From Thermocrinis sp. (GTDB lineage Bacteria; Aquificota; Aquificia; Aquificales; Aquificaceae): a stretch of 18,546 nucleotides of DNA. A model generated the notes under the pieces. The model saw nothing but the letters and a program-made list of their open reading frames with translations, ran no database searches and was not told where the DNA came from. The stretch's first letter is position 1, and the number at the start of each line of letters is the position of its first letter. This document shows, piece after piece, positions 7,705-15,433 of this stretch. The position numbers were made by a program, and so were the translations under genes. The stretch covers positions 1 through 18,546 of the forward strand of contig NZ_DAIQAX010000001.1 in the NCBI RefSeq assembly GCF_036781485.1. Direction: 5' to 3'.

Positions 7705-8201
7705 GCATCCTTATTCTAGGAGTAGGAAACATACTGCTATCGGATGAAGGCTTAGGAGTAAGGGCTGTAGAAAAGCTCAAGGAAGGTTACATTTTTCCAG
7801 AGAACGTAAAACTCTTAGACGGGGGCACGCTTGGTATAGACCTGCTCTATTTTCTAGAAGGTGCAGAAAGGCTCATAATAGTGGATGCAGTAATGGGTGG
7901 GGGTCCTCCTGGAACCCTCTATAAATTTTCCGGGGACGAAGTAAAAGCCTACTTTAGAGGAAAGGTATCAGCCCATGAACTTGGTATTCAAGAGGTTTTG
8001 GGTATAGCTCAGCTAACCGGCAAGTATCCTAAAGAAGTGGTGGTCATAGGTATGGAACCAGAAAGTTTAGAAATTTCTTTGGAACTTTCACAAACCGTGA
8101 GAAATAGTTTAGAAAAGTTAGTAAAATTAATCATAGAGCAACTCAAAGATTGGCAAACAGAGGTTAAACATGTTGATGAACGCACCCGCAATACTGCATG
8201 A
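7701..8201 (+). CDS. hupD: Hydrogenase maturation endopeptidase (HupD/HybD family)
   Basis: This nickel-dependent protease cuts the C-terminal tail from the large subunit after metal insertion. The 166-residue protein has the three expected ligands: E16 in GNILLSDEGLGV, D62 in LIIVDAVMGGG and H92 in SAHELGIQEVL. The start is a TTG at 7701 overlapping the hupC stop (TTGA), which suggests coupled translation. The substrate tail is still encoded by the hupL fragment, but without the N-terminal metal motif it could not be matured. The last 32 nt overlap the next gene. Confidence 0.93.
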   Translation: MSILILGVGNILLSDEGLGVRAVEKLKEGYIFPENVKLLDGGTLGIDLLYFLEGAERLIIVDAVMGGGPPGTLYKFSGDEVKAYFRGKVSAHELGIQEVLGIAQLTGKYPKEVVVIGMEPESLEISLELSQTVRNSLEKLVKLIIEQLKDWQTEVKHVDERTRNTA

Positions 8202-8535
8202 GATCTTGCAGGCGTTAAAGGACTTTTACAACAAAGGGGAAAGACATGTAATCTATATAAACAAATTACCCCTTACTGAAGAGGATAAGCATGTTATACT
8301 GGATGTGCTGAGAGACGGTCAAGTTAAGATTTCTTTCAAGTCCGCAACCCAAAAGGTAGAGTGGAGGGAAACAGGCATAAGTGGTGTTTGGATTGGAGTA
8401 TTTTTTGACAGAGATGAAAAGCCAATTTTGGAAACAATAGAGATAACAGATTTTCCTATGCTCGCTGCCTGTCAGAGGGAAGACATAGAGGAAGCCATAA
8501 AGACCTTAGAGGATAGGCTCTCTTCCCTTGTATGA
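8170..8535 (+). CDS. HupH/HyaF C-terminal-domain-like hydrogenase accessory protein
   Basis: A 121-residue protein resembling the HupH/HyaF C-terminal domain of hydrogenase operons. Those proteins are thought to help assemble the small subunit or associate it with its partner. Supporting features are LDVLRDGQVKISFKSA, then EWRETGISGVWIGVFFD and the ending DIEEAIKTLEDRL. Classical HupH proteins are about 280 residues with a repeated domain; this is a single unit. The ATG at 8170 has GAGG 8 nt upstream; an ATG two codons later is also possible. It overlaps hupD by 32 nt. Assignment rests on motif recall and position. Confidence 0.7.
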   Translation: MLMNAPAILHEILQALKDFYNKGERHVIYINKLPLTEEDKHVILDVLRDGQVKISFKSATQKVEWRETGISGVWIGVFFDRDEKPILETIEITDFPMLAACQREDIEEAIKTLEDRLSSLV

Positions 8536-8547
8536 TAAGATTTTCTT

Positions 8548-9072
8548 ATGAACTTTTTCCTAATTTCTGTCTTTGGCAAGGATAGACCCGGAATAGTCTC
8601 TGAAGTTAGTAAAGTCCTCTACGATCTTGGTTTAAACATAGAGGATTCTTCTATGACCCGGCTAAAGGGTGAATTTACCATCATGTTGGTAGTCAGTCAT
8701 CCAGGAAACCTTGAAGAGGAAAGCATACTATCTGCCTTAAAGGATGTGGGGGAAAGGCTTAATCTTTCTATAATTTGTAAAAAATTGCCAGAGGATTGGG
8801 AAGAAGAATACAAAGGGAAAGAAATATACAGGATAGTGGTATCCGGTGCGGACAAGCCCGGCATAGTGTACAGCGTATCTAACCTTCTGTCTAAAAACGG
8901 TATAAACATCTCAGACCTAAGGACCGAGAAGAGAGGTAGCTTGTATCTAATGTATATAGAGGCTGAATCTCAAGAAGATAAGTTTGAGGATCTAAAAAGA
9001 GGCTTAGAAAGGCTAAAAAAGGAACTGGGTGTGGATATATCTATAGAAAGGGACGAAGAAGCGGTCTTATGA
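8548..9072 (+). CDS. Double-ACT-domain protein (GcvR-like)
   Basis: This 174-residue protein is built of two ACT domains, small modules that bind amino acids. The first opens with FGKDRPGIVSEVSKVLYDLG at 8-27 and the second with SGADKPGIVYSVSNLLSKNG near 98-117. Two tandem ACT domains of this length are the layout of the glycine-cleavage regulator GcvR and its relatives. No DNA-binding or catalytic domain is present, so it probably acts through a partner protein. The ligand is not predictable. It follows the hydrogenase genes by 12 nt and overlaps def by 4 nt, so it is likely co-transcribed; a functional link to hydrogenase is not evident. No strong ribosome-binding site precedes it. Confidence 0.83.
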   Translation: MNFFLISVFGKDRPGIVSEVSKVLYDLGLNIEDSSMTRLKGEFTIMLVVSHPGNLEEESILSALKDVGERLNLSIICKKLPEDWEEEYKGKEIYRIVVSGADKPGIVYSVSNLLSKNGINISDLRTEKRGSLYLMYIEAESQEDKFEDLKRGLERLKKELGVDISIERDEEAVL

Positions 9073-9575
9073 AAAAACTTGAAATACTCACCTATCCGGA
9101 TGAGAGGTTAAAGATACCATCCGTTGAAGTAGTAGATTTTGGAAGTGATCTGAGAGAGTTTGTTGAGGAGCTTAGATACGTAATGACTAACTCACCTGCC
9201 TGCGTGGGCATAGCTGCACCTCAGGTGGACGTGCACAAAAGGATCATTCTCGTTGATACTTCTCAGTCAAAACATAGAGAAAACAAAGTCAGTCACGGTT
9301 TTATGGTTCTGATAAACCCAAGGATAGTAAAGTTTGAAGGTGAGATAATAGTTAGAGAAGGCTGTTTAAGTGTCCCAGATTTCACGGGCAACGTCAAAAG
9401 ATACTACTGGATTGAGGTGGAAGCCTTTGACCTAAGGGGAAATCGTTTTGTTTTTGACACGGAGGGCTTTGAAGCGGTTGTTATACAACACGAGATAGAC
9501 CATCTGGATGGTAAACTCTTCATAGAAAGAGTCGCATCACCAAAAGATATATCTAAAAGAAAGGTTTACAGGTAG
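9069..9575 (+). CDS. def: Peptide deformylase
   Basis: This enzyme removes the formyl group from the initiator Met of new proteins. All three catalytic motifs are visible in 168 residues. They are GIAAPQ at 47-52 (GxGxAAPQ type), EGCLSVP at 97-103 with the metal-binding C99, and QHEIDHLDG at 140-148 with H141, E142 and H145. Length is normal. The ATG overlaps the stop of the preceding ACT gene (ATGA). An essential gene at the end of a decayed hydrogenase operon would keep the upstream promoter under selection. Confidence 0.96.
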   Translation: MKKLEILTYPDERLKIPSVEVVDFGSDLREFVEELRYVMTNSPACVGIAAPQVDVHKRIILVDTSQSKHRENKVSHGFMVLINPRIVKFEGEIIVREGCLSVPDFTGNVKRYYWIEVEAFDLRGNRFVFDTEGFEAVVIQHEIDHLDGKLFIERVASPKDISKRKVYR

Positions 9576-9591
9576 TTTATAATTCATACTT

Positions 9592-9912
9592 ATGGAGTGG
9601 AAGCATGTAGTGGTTTTCATAACCACTCCTACGAACAAGGGGTGGGATATAGGAAATTACATAGTGGAGCAGAAGTTGGGTGCTTGCGTAAATGTAATAC
9701 CAGAGGTAAGCTCGGTTTATTGGTGGAAGGGAAATATAGAAAAGGATAAGGAAAATCTTTTAGTCGTGAAAACCTCCATGGAAAAGCTTGAAAAGTTGAT
9801 ACATGAAGTTAAAAAAATCCATCCTTACACTGTGCCTGAGATAATAGCCTTACCTATAGTGGGGGGGAACGAAGATTACCTCAAGTGGATAGACGATTCC
9901 CTTGGGCAATAA
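9592..9912 (+). CDS. cutA: CutA1 family divalent-cation tolerance protein
   Basis: This 106-residue protein of the trimeric CutA1 family is linked to copper and other metal tolerance in bacteria; its precise role is unsettled. Recognisable parts are VVFITTPTNKGWDIGNYIVE, KLGACVNVIPEVSSVYWWKG, and the C-terminal HPYTVPEIIALPI. Length and ends fit the family. It starts 17 nt after def. Its last 32 nt overlap the 3' end of the convergent trpG gene, and no terminator hairpin separates the two. Confidence 0.94.
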   Translation: MEWKHVVVFITTPTNKGWDIGNYIVEQKLGACVNVIPEVSSVYWWKGNIEKDKENLLVVKTSMEKLEKLIHEVKKIHPYTVPEIIALPIVGGNEDYLKWIDDSLGQ

Positions 9913-10471
9913 AAAGGAAGTTTCTCAGAAGATCTAAGCCTGCCTCTGAAAGCACAGACTCAGGATGGAACTGCACACCAAAAACAGGATAATCCGTATG
10001 CTGCACGCCCATCACTTCTCCATCCTCAGACCAAGCGGTTACCTTTATAAAGGCTGGTAAAGTGTTTTTGTCTATCACTAAGGAATGATATCTCACTGCA
10101 GTAAATGGATTGGGCAATCCAGAGAATATTCCTTCTCCAGTGTGTGTTATTAGGGATGTTTTGCCGTGCATCAACCTTTTGGCTCTTACGATTTTTGCCC
10201 CAAAGGCATAACCTATAGACTGATGCCCTAAGCATACGCCCAGTATAGGATAGTCCTTATGTAGTTCTCTGATCACTTCTACAGAGATACCCGCTTCCTT
10301 TGGCGTGCAAGGTCCTGGAGAGATAACTATAGCCTCTGGGTCTATAGCCCTTATCTGGTCCAGCCCTATCTCATCGTTTTTTTTAACGATAACATCCGAA
10401 CCAAGTATTTGAAAATACTGCACCAAGTTATAAGTAAAAGAATCGTAATTATCTATCATCAAAATCTTCAT
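9881..10471 (-). CDS. trpG: Anthranilate/aminodeoxychorismate synthase glutamine amidotransferase subunit
   Basis: This 196-residue class I glutaminase gives ammonia to the synthase partner in tryptophan or folate synthesis. It opens ILMIDNYDSFTYNLVQYF. The nucleophile lies in GVCLGHQSIGYAFG (C80) and the remaining triad residues in FGVQFHPESVLSEAG. The oxyanion region SPGPCTPKEAG is present. TrpG and PabA cannot be told apart by sequence alone, and many bacteria use one protein for both. The synthase large subunit is not in this window. The start overlaps the ispH stop by 4 nt. Confidence 0.93.
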   Translation of the reverse strand: MKILMIDNYDSFTYNLVQYFQILGSDVIVKKNDEIGLDQIRAIDPEAIVISPGPCTPKEAGISVEVIRELHKDYPILGVCLGHQSIGYAFGAKIVRAKRLMHGKTSLITHTGEGIFSGLPNPFTAVRYHSLVIDKNTLPAFIKVTAWSEDGEVMGVQHTDYPVFGVQFHPESVLSEAGLDLLRNFLFIAQGNRLST

Positions 10472-11325
10472 CCGATTATTTCCTCCACTCTTTTCTTAAC
10501 TTCCTCTATTATCCAGTCTGGAGTTGAGGCACCTGCGGTTATGCCTACAGTCTCTGCACCAGAAAACCAAGCTGGATCTAACTCTTGAGCTGTCTCTACG
10601 TGGTAGCTACGTGGATTTAAAGAACGAGATATTTCATAAAGCCTTCTTGTATTTCCGCTGTTTTTACCACCTACTATGATCATTACATCCACCTTTGGTG
10701 CAAGTTCATAAACATCTTCCTGCCTTTCCGAAGTAGCGTTGCATATTGTGTTTATCACTTTAACTTCCTTCGCCCAAAGGGCTAGCTCGCCCACTGCTTC
10801 TTTGAAGAACTGCTCATTCTGAGTAGTCTGTGCAACTATACCTATTTTTTCTAGATGCTTTACCTTCTCCAAATCCTCTTTTGTTTCTACTACGACACCC
10901 TCTCCACCTGCCTTTTTTAGATAACCCAACGTGCCTATAACCTCTGGATGGTTTTTCTCTCCCAGTATAACAACAAAGTATCCTTCAGCAACCAATTTCT
11001 CTACAGCCTGATGGACTGCCTTCACGTAGGGACATGTAGCATCTACCACTCTCAAACCCTTACTGACATACTCCTCTTCCTTATTTGGGGGGATTCCGTG
11101 GGAACGTATTATTACAGTGTCTCCAGGGCGTATATTTTCTTCGGTTTCCAATACTTCCACCCCCTCTTTTCTTAGTCTCTCCACTTCCTGTGGGTTATGG
11201 ATCAGAGGTCCTATAGACCATATTCTTTTACCTTTGTTCTCTTTTGAAGTTCTTTCCGCTATATTTATAGCCCTTTTTACTCCGAAACAAAACCCAGCAT
11301 GCGGTGCAACGATTATCCTATCCAT
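10468..11325 (-). CDS. ispH: 4-hydroxy-3-methylbut-2-enyl diphosphate reductase (LytB)
   Basis: The last enzyme of the MEP isoprenoid pathway converts HMBPP to IPP and DMAPP using a [4Fe-4S] cluster. The 285-residue protein has the three cluster cysteines: C13 in HAGFCFGVKRA, one in VDATCPYVKAVH and one in INTICNATSERQ. Substrate-binding residues are seen in RSHGIPP and GGKNSGNTRRLYEI. The ending GASTPDWIIEEV is typical. It overlaps sfsA by 8 nt and trpG by 4 nt, so the three genes are almost certainly one operon. Confidence 0.97.
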   Translation of the reverse strand: MDRIIVAPHAGFCFGVKRAINIAERTSKENKGKRIWSIGPLIHNPQEVERLRKEGVEVLETEENIRPGDTVIIRSHGIPPNKEEEYVSKGLRVVDATCPYVKAVHQAVEKLVAEGYFVVILGEKNHPEVIGTLGYLKKAGGEGVVVETKEDLEKVKHLEKIGIVAQTTQNEQFFKEAVGELALWAKEVKVINTICNATSERQEDVYELAPKVDVMIIVGGKNSGNTRRLYEISRSLNPRSYHVETAQELDPAWFSGAETVGITAGASTPDWIIEEVKKRVEEIIG

Positions 11326-11968
11326 GTTCTAAAAATATAACCTCTATTTCTTTATAAATCGTGATTTCGCTCAAGCTTGTTTTACAGAGGAATGCCTTTA
11401 CAGGAAAACCCATCTGGTAAAATAGCTTAACCGCTTCTGAAAATTTTCTATCCACTCCGTAGTTGGGTGAAAAAGCTTTAGCATCTTCCCTTTGGACTAC
11501 AAAAACAAGCTCTGGATTTAGTCCATCTTTTGCAATCTCTATCAGTTTATAAATGTGCTTAGTCCCTCTCTCCGTGGGTGCGTCTGGGAATAATGCAATC
11601 CCGTGTTCTACCAGATTAACCGATTTTGTTTCTACTACTGTGGATGAATACATTAGATCAAATCGCTGATTACCAAAGACTGGCTCAAACTTGACAGGGA
11701 GATTCAAGAACTCTGCATAAAGTTTGGGTGCAATCGTTGAGTCAATGCATACCAAAGAATTTTCAGCTTTGACCAAAAAGATATCAAAGGGATATTTACC
11801 AGAAGCTTTTTCACGCAGAAAAACCTTTCTCCCAGCCCTTAGAAGCTCAGTTAAACGTCCTGTATTTCTTATGTGCACTAAGAGATTTTCTCCTTCTACC
11901 AATACCTCTCCGACGAACCTGTTTATTCTCTTTAGAAATATTGCTTCCTTTAGGGATGTAATTTTCAT
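11318..11968 (-). CDS. sfsA: SfsA family protein
   Basis: This 216-residue protein of the SfsA family was named for sugar-fermentation stimulation in E. coli and has reported DNA-binding/nuclease-like features; its cellular role is uncertain. Family signs are FVGEVLVEGENLLVHIRNTG, the central TKSVNLVEHGIALFPDAPTE and the C-terminal FSPNYGVDRKFSEAVK. The ATG at 11968 is preferred over an upstream TTG at 12004, because the longer form would translate the terminator hairpin and add residues (FALPPGRAFLK) foreign to the family. No ordinary Shine-Dalgarno sequence precedes the ATG; an AGGG lies in the terminator's 3' arm. It is first in the sfsA-ispH-trpG operon. Confidence 0.88.
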   Translation of the reverse strand: MKITSLKEAIFLKRINRFVGEVLVEGENLLVHIRNTGRLTELLRAGRKVFLREKASGKYPFDIFLVKAENSLVCIDSTIAPKLYAEFLNLPVKFEPVFGNQRFDLMYSSTVVETKSVNLVEHGIALFPDAPTERGTKHIYKLIEIAKDGLNPELVFVVQREDAKAFSPNYGVDRKFSEAVKLFYQMGFPVKAFLCKTSLSEITIYKEIEVIFLEHG

Positions 11969-11972
11969 CTTT

Positions 11973-11998
11973 AAAAAGGCCCTACCGGGCGGTAGGGC
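11973..11998 (-). terminator. Intrinsic terminator/attenuator just before sfsA
   Basis: On the minus strand an 8-bp perfect GC-rich stem (GCCCTACC / GGTAGGGC, 4-nt loop) is followed by C and TTTTT. It ends only 5 nt upstream of the sfsA ATG, so it stands between the operon promoter and the first gene. Confidence 0.7.
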
Positions 11999-12008
11999 AA
12001 ACAAATTT

Positions 12009-12026
12009 GGGGAGGGAGGGGGAGGG
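12009..12026 (+). other. G-quadruplex motif
   Basis: Four G-runs of 3-5 (GGGG A GGG A GGGGG A GGG) are separated by single-nucleotide loops on the plus strand. This is the template strand for the sfsA operon, within its leader. Confidence 0.6.
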
Positions 12027-12076
12027 AGTTTCTAACCTATATATTTCCCCAAATCTTCTAAGCTTCTATGGAATTA

Positions 12077-12104
12077 ATTATATACAAAAAAATTTTTTTG
12101 TCAA
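12077..12104 (-). promoter_or_regulatory. Consensus promoter for sfsA-ispH-trpG / leader RNA
   Basis: TTGACA (12099-12104) and TATAAT (12077-12082) both match consensus exactly, with a 16-bp spacer. The spacer includes an A/T tract (A-run followed by seven T), probably curved or flexible DNA. Confidence 0.75.
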
Positions 12105-12159
12105 CCCGTGGGAGAGGCTGTTCGAAAAATCTTTCAGACAGTACTAAGTAATTGTAAGC

Positions 12160-12355
12160 GTGCAATTCAAACTTCAACTCAACAGTCTAGACAGAGAAAA
12201 GCTTTTTCAGCTAATGCGCAAGCAATCGTCCGCCATAAGGTCTGCTTATAAAATGCTGAAAAACAAAAACTCCCATAGCCAAATATACGACACGCTAACA
12301 AAACGATTTCTAGGCCTACCTACCAAATACATAGACTCTGCTATCTACAATTGAA
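12160..12355 (+). pseudogene. tnpB: TnpB-like (IS200/IS605-type) transposon protein, N-terminal fragment
   Basis: A 64-residue fragment from a GTG start reads MQFKLQLNSLDREKLFQLMR, then SSAIRSAYKMLKN and GLPTKYIDSAIYN. This is the usual N-terminal helical region of OrfB/TnpB proteins of IS200/IS605 or IS607 elements, normally about 400 residues. The rest, including the RuvC-like nuclease and zinc finger, is gone. The frame stops at 12353-12355, where the sequence turns into modB. No IS end, tnpA or guide-RNA-like 3' region is visible, so the element is dead. Confidence 0.62.
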
Positions 12356-12658
12356 ACACTTTTTAAGGTAATACTTCCGAACATGAAGACTTCCATATTG
12401 ACCGGCATAGTTTTGTCCTTTGCCCATACTATGGGAGAGTTTGGAGTTGTTCTGATGGTCGGAGGAAACATTCAGGGTGAGACGAGGGTAGTATCAATAG
12501 CTATCTACGATGCGGTGGAAGCTGTAGACTATCCTACAGCTCATTTATACGCTTCAATCCTTCTCCTGTTTTCTTTCTTATCCGGAGCCTTTTATGATAA
12601 AGTTCTAAGGCTAGAAAAAAGATACAAGGCAGCGGATAAGGCAAACAAAAATAAATAG
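12350..12658 (+). pseudogene. modB: Molybdate ABC transporter permease, C-terminal fragment
   Basis: About 100 residues remain of a molybdate/tungstate permease that is normally about 220 residues or more. The open frame reads IETLFKVILPNMKTSILTGI, then VLSFAHTMGEFGVVLMVGGN and SIAIYDAVEAVDY. The GEFG region belongs to the ATPase-docking loop and adjoining membrane segments. One further hydrophobic segment (ASILLLFSFLSGAFYD) and a charged tail follow. The first membrane segments are missing and the TnpB fragment lies directly upstream. An internal ATG at 12383 could initiate a 91-residue peptide, which is unlikely to function alone. Confidence 0.82.
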
Positions 12659-12738
12659 ATTACAGGTAGCCAAACGACAGAATCTTTTCTATCCCACAAC
12701 CCCAAAATAGCAATTTGCGAGCACCCTCCAAAAATAGC

Positions 12739-12767
12739 TTGACAAATACACTAGATTGTGTTATATT
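12739..12767 (+). promoter_or_regulatory. rRNA operon promoter P1
   Basis: TTGACA (12739-12744), 17-bp spacer, TATATT (12762-12767). The first of three evenly spaced promoters (75 and 77 bp apart). The 80 bases between modB and this promoter show nothing recognisable. Confidence 0.75.
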
Positions 12768-12780
12768 AAAAACACTACTT

Positions 12781-12802
12781 GAGGGACGTCAAAAGTCCCT
12801 TG
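12781..12802 (+). repeat. Leader hairpin H1 after rRNA promoter P1
   Basis: AGGGAC and GTCCCT arms around a 7-nt loop form the first of three GAGGG...CCCTTG hairpins, each placed downstream of a promoter. It begins about 8 nt into the P1 transcript. Confidence 0.55.
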
Positions 12803-12813
12803 CGCAAAAAGAC

Positions 12814-12842
12814 TTGACAAACCCGATAAAACACATTAAAAT
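12814..12842 (+). promoter_or_regulatory. rRNA operon promoter P2
   Basis: TTGACA (12814-12819), 17-bp spacer, TAAAAT (12837-12842). Preceded by GAC as in P3. Confidence 0.7.
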
Positions 12843-12856
12843 AATATACTTGCTTG

Positions 12857-12879
12857 AGGGGTTGATAAGATAGGCCCCT
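12857..12879 (+). repeat. Leader hairpin H2 after rRNA promoter P2
   Basis: AGGGG (12857-12861) pairs with CCCCT (12875-12879). The flanks, CTTGAGGGG and CCCCTTG, repeat those of H1. Confidence 0.5.
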
Positions 12880-12890
12880 TGTAAAAGGAC

Positions 12891-12919
12891 TTGACATCTT
12901 TTGTAAACAGATATATAAT
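12891..12919 (+). promoter_or_regulatory. rRNA operon promoter P3
   Basis: TTGACA (12891-12896), exact 17-bp spacer, TATAAT (12914-12919). This is the strongest of the three and nearest to 16S. Confidence 0.8.
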
Positions 12920-12944
12920 AATAAAAACTGTTTGCATAGAACCG

Positions 12945-12963
12945 AGGGGTGTAAGAAGCCCCT
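12945..12963 (+). repeat. Leader hairpin H3 after rRNA promoter P3
   Basis: AGGGG and CCCCT close a 9-nt loop. It is followed by CTTGACATCTT, an 11-nt repeat of the start of P3 (12890-12900) but without a -10 box, which supports a history of tandem duplication. Confidence 0.5.
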
Positions 12964-12972
12964 TGACATCTT

Positions 12973-12999
12973 GGCAACTGAATAGGGAGGAAGAACCCA
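12973..12999 (+). repeat. 5' arm of the 16S rRNA processing stem
   Basis: This arm pairs with 14595-14622, including 19 uninterrupted base pairs next to 16S. It encloses the whole 16S gene and is the expected RNase III substrate. It begins GGCAACTGAATAGG, an element shared with the 23S stem. Confidence 0.85.
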
Positions 13000-13004
13000 A
13001 GGTT

Positions 13005-14563
<1,559 letters not shown>

Positions 14564-14594
14564 TTGACGGAGAAAAAGTTTCAGGCTTAAAAAG

Positions 14595-14622
14595 TGGGTT
14601 CTTCCTCCCTATTGAGCTGTCA
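14595..14622 (+). repeat. 3' arm of the 16S rRNA processing stem
   Basis: TGGGTTCTTCCTCCCTATT matches the complement of the 5' arm exactly; the outer part pairs with mismatches. Confidence 0.85.
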
Positions 14623-14630
14623 ATCCAGCA

Positions 14631-14704
14631 GGGCCTCTAGCTCAGTTGGTTAGAGCGTGCCCCTGATAAGGGCAAGGTCGGTGGTTCAAGTCCACCGAGG
14701 CCCA
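14631..14704 (+). tRNA. tRNA-Ile (GAT)
   Basis: A full cloverleaf of 74 nt. The acceptor stem is GGGCCTC/GAGGCCC and the D arm starts GCTCAGTTGG. The anticodon loop CTGATAA has GAT at 14665-14667, the T arm is GGTGG-TTCAAGT-CCACC, and the discriminator is A. CCA is not encoded. Its place between 16S and 23S is the common bacterial layout. Confidence 0.97.
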
Positions 14705-14720
14705 TTGTCTGGGGTACAGA

Positions 14721-14792
14721 GGGGATGTAGCTCAGCGGGAGAGCGCCTGCTTTGCAAGCAGGAGGTCGAGGGTTCAAATCCCTCCATCTCCA
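14721..14792 (+). tRNA. tRNA-Ala (TGC)
   Basis: A 72-nt cloverleaf. The acceptor stem is GGGGATG/CATCTCC (one G-U pair) and the D arm starts GCTCAGCGG. The anticodon loop TTTGCAA has TGC at 14753-14755, the T arm is GAGGG-TTCAAAT-CCCTC, and the discriminator is A. CCA is not encoded. It follows tRNA-Ile after 16 nt. Confidence 0.97.
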
Positions 14793-14809
14793 TGCTTACA
14801 AGGCAGGCT

Positions 14810-14831
14810 GTGGGTCCTTTGGTGGGCCCAT
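14810..14831 (+). repeat. Hairpin in the tRNA-Ala to 23S spacer
   Basis: GTGGGTCC pairs with GGGCCCAT (8 bp with two G-U pairs) around TTTGGT. There is no T-run, so it is not a terminator; probably a processing or spacing element. Confidence 0.4.
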
Positions 14832-14837
14832 GTCATA

Positions 14838-14878
14838 TTGGCAACTGAATAGGTCTTTCTTCCTCGTAGGTGTGCAAG
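14838..14878 (+). repeat. 5' arm of the 23S rRNA processing stem
   Basis: A near-perfect 40-bp complement of 18465-18505, enclosing 23S. It starts with the same GGCAACTGAATAGG found before 16S. Confidence 0.88.
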
Positions 14879-15402
14879 TTAGTAAGGGTCTGGGGTGGAT
14901 GCCTCGGCTGCCCGAGGGGATGAAGGGCGTGTAAAGCTGCGATAAGCCGGGTGGAGGCGCAAAATGCCTTTGAGGCCCGGATGCCCGAATGGGGAAACCC
15001 GGCAGGGTGTTGAGCCCTGTCATCCGCGCAAGCGGAGCCAATACGGGACGAAGTAAAACCTTCTAGTAGTCCCAGGAAAGGAAATCAAACGAGACTCCCC
15101 GAGTAGCGGCGAGCGAAAGGGGACCAGCCCAAACCGCACGGGTGCCATGGTGGCAGCCTTAGCTCGTGCGGGGTTGTGGGACGTATCCGGAGAGGGCTGC
15201 CAACCTCTCAGGGAGTTACAAAACTTCCACCTAGCCGAAGTGAGCTGGAATGCTCCGCCATAGAGGGTGAAAGCCCCGTAGGCAAAAGGTGAGAAGTCTC
15301 CCGTGGATACGATCCCAAGTACCACGGCCCCCGTGGAAGGTCGTGGGAATCAGGGGGGACCTCCCTCCAAGGCTAAGTACTACGGGCAGACCGATAGCGC
15401 AT

Positions 15403-15433
<31 letters not shown>

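Larger units (their letters stand above)
11973..12071 (-). ncRNA. Predicted structured leader or small RNA with a C-rich tract
   Basis: From the promoter at 12077-12104, RNA would start near 12070 and run about 98 nt to the terminator. Within it, AUUUGGGGA (12046-12054) can pair with UCCCCAAAU (12005-12013), closing a loop that holds the C-rich tract CUCCCUCCCCCUCC. The terminator stem follows. The tract resembles anti-Shine-Dalgarno sequence. Whether this is a free small RNA, an attenuator leader for sfsA-ispH-trpG, or both cannot be decided here. Confidence 0.4.

Noticed and set aside
8533..8550. Inverted repeat ATAAG/CTTAT before the ACT gene
   Set aside because: Five AT-rich base pairs without a T-run are too weak to call a terminator or operator.
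11969..12004. Longer sfsA start at TTG 12004
   Set aside because: It would translate through the terminator stem and add residues unlike the family; the ATG at 11968 gives a normal SfsA N-terminus.
12160..12355. A working RNA-guided TnpB system
   Set aside because: Only the N-terminal ~64 residues remain. There is no nuclease domain, element end or guide-RNA region.
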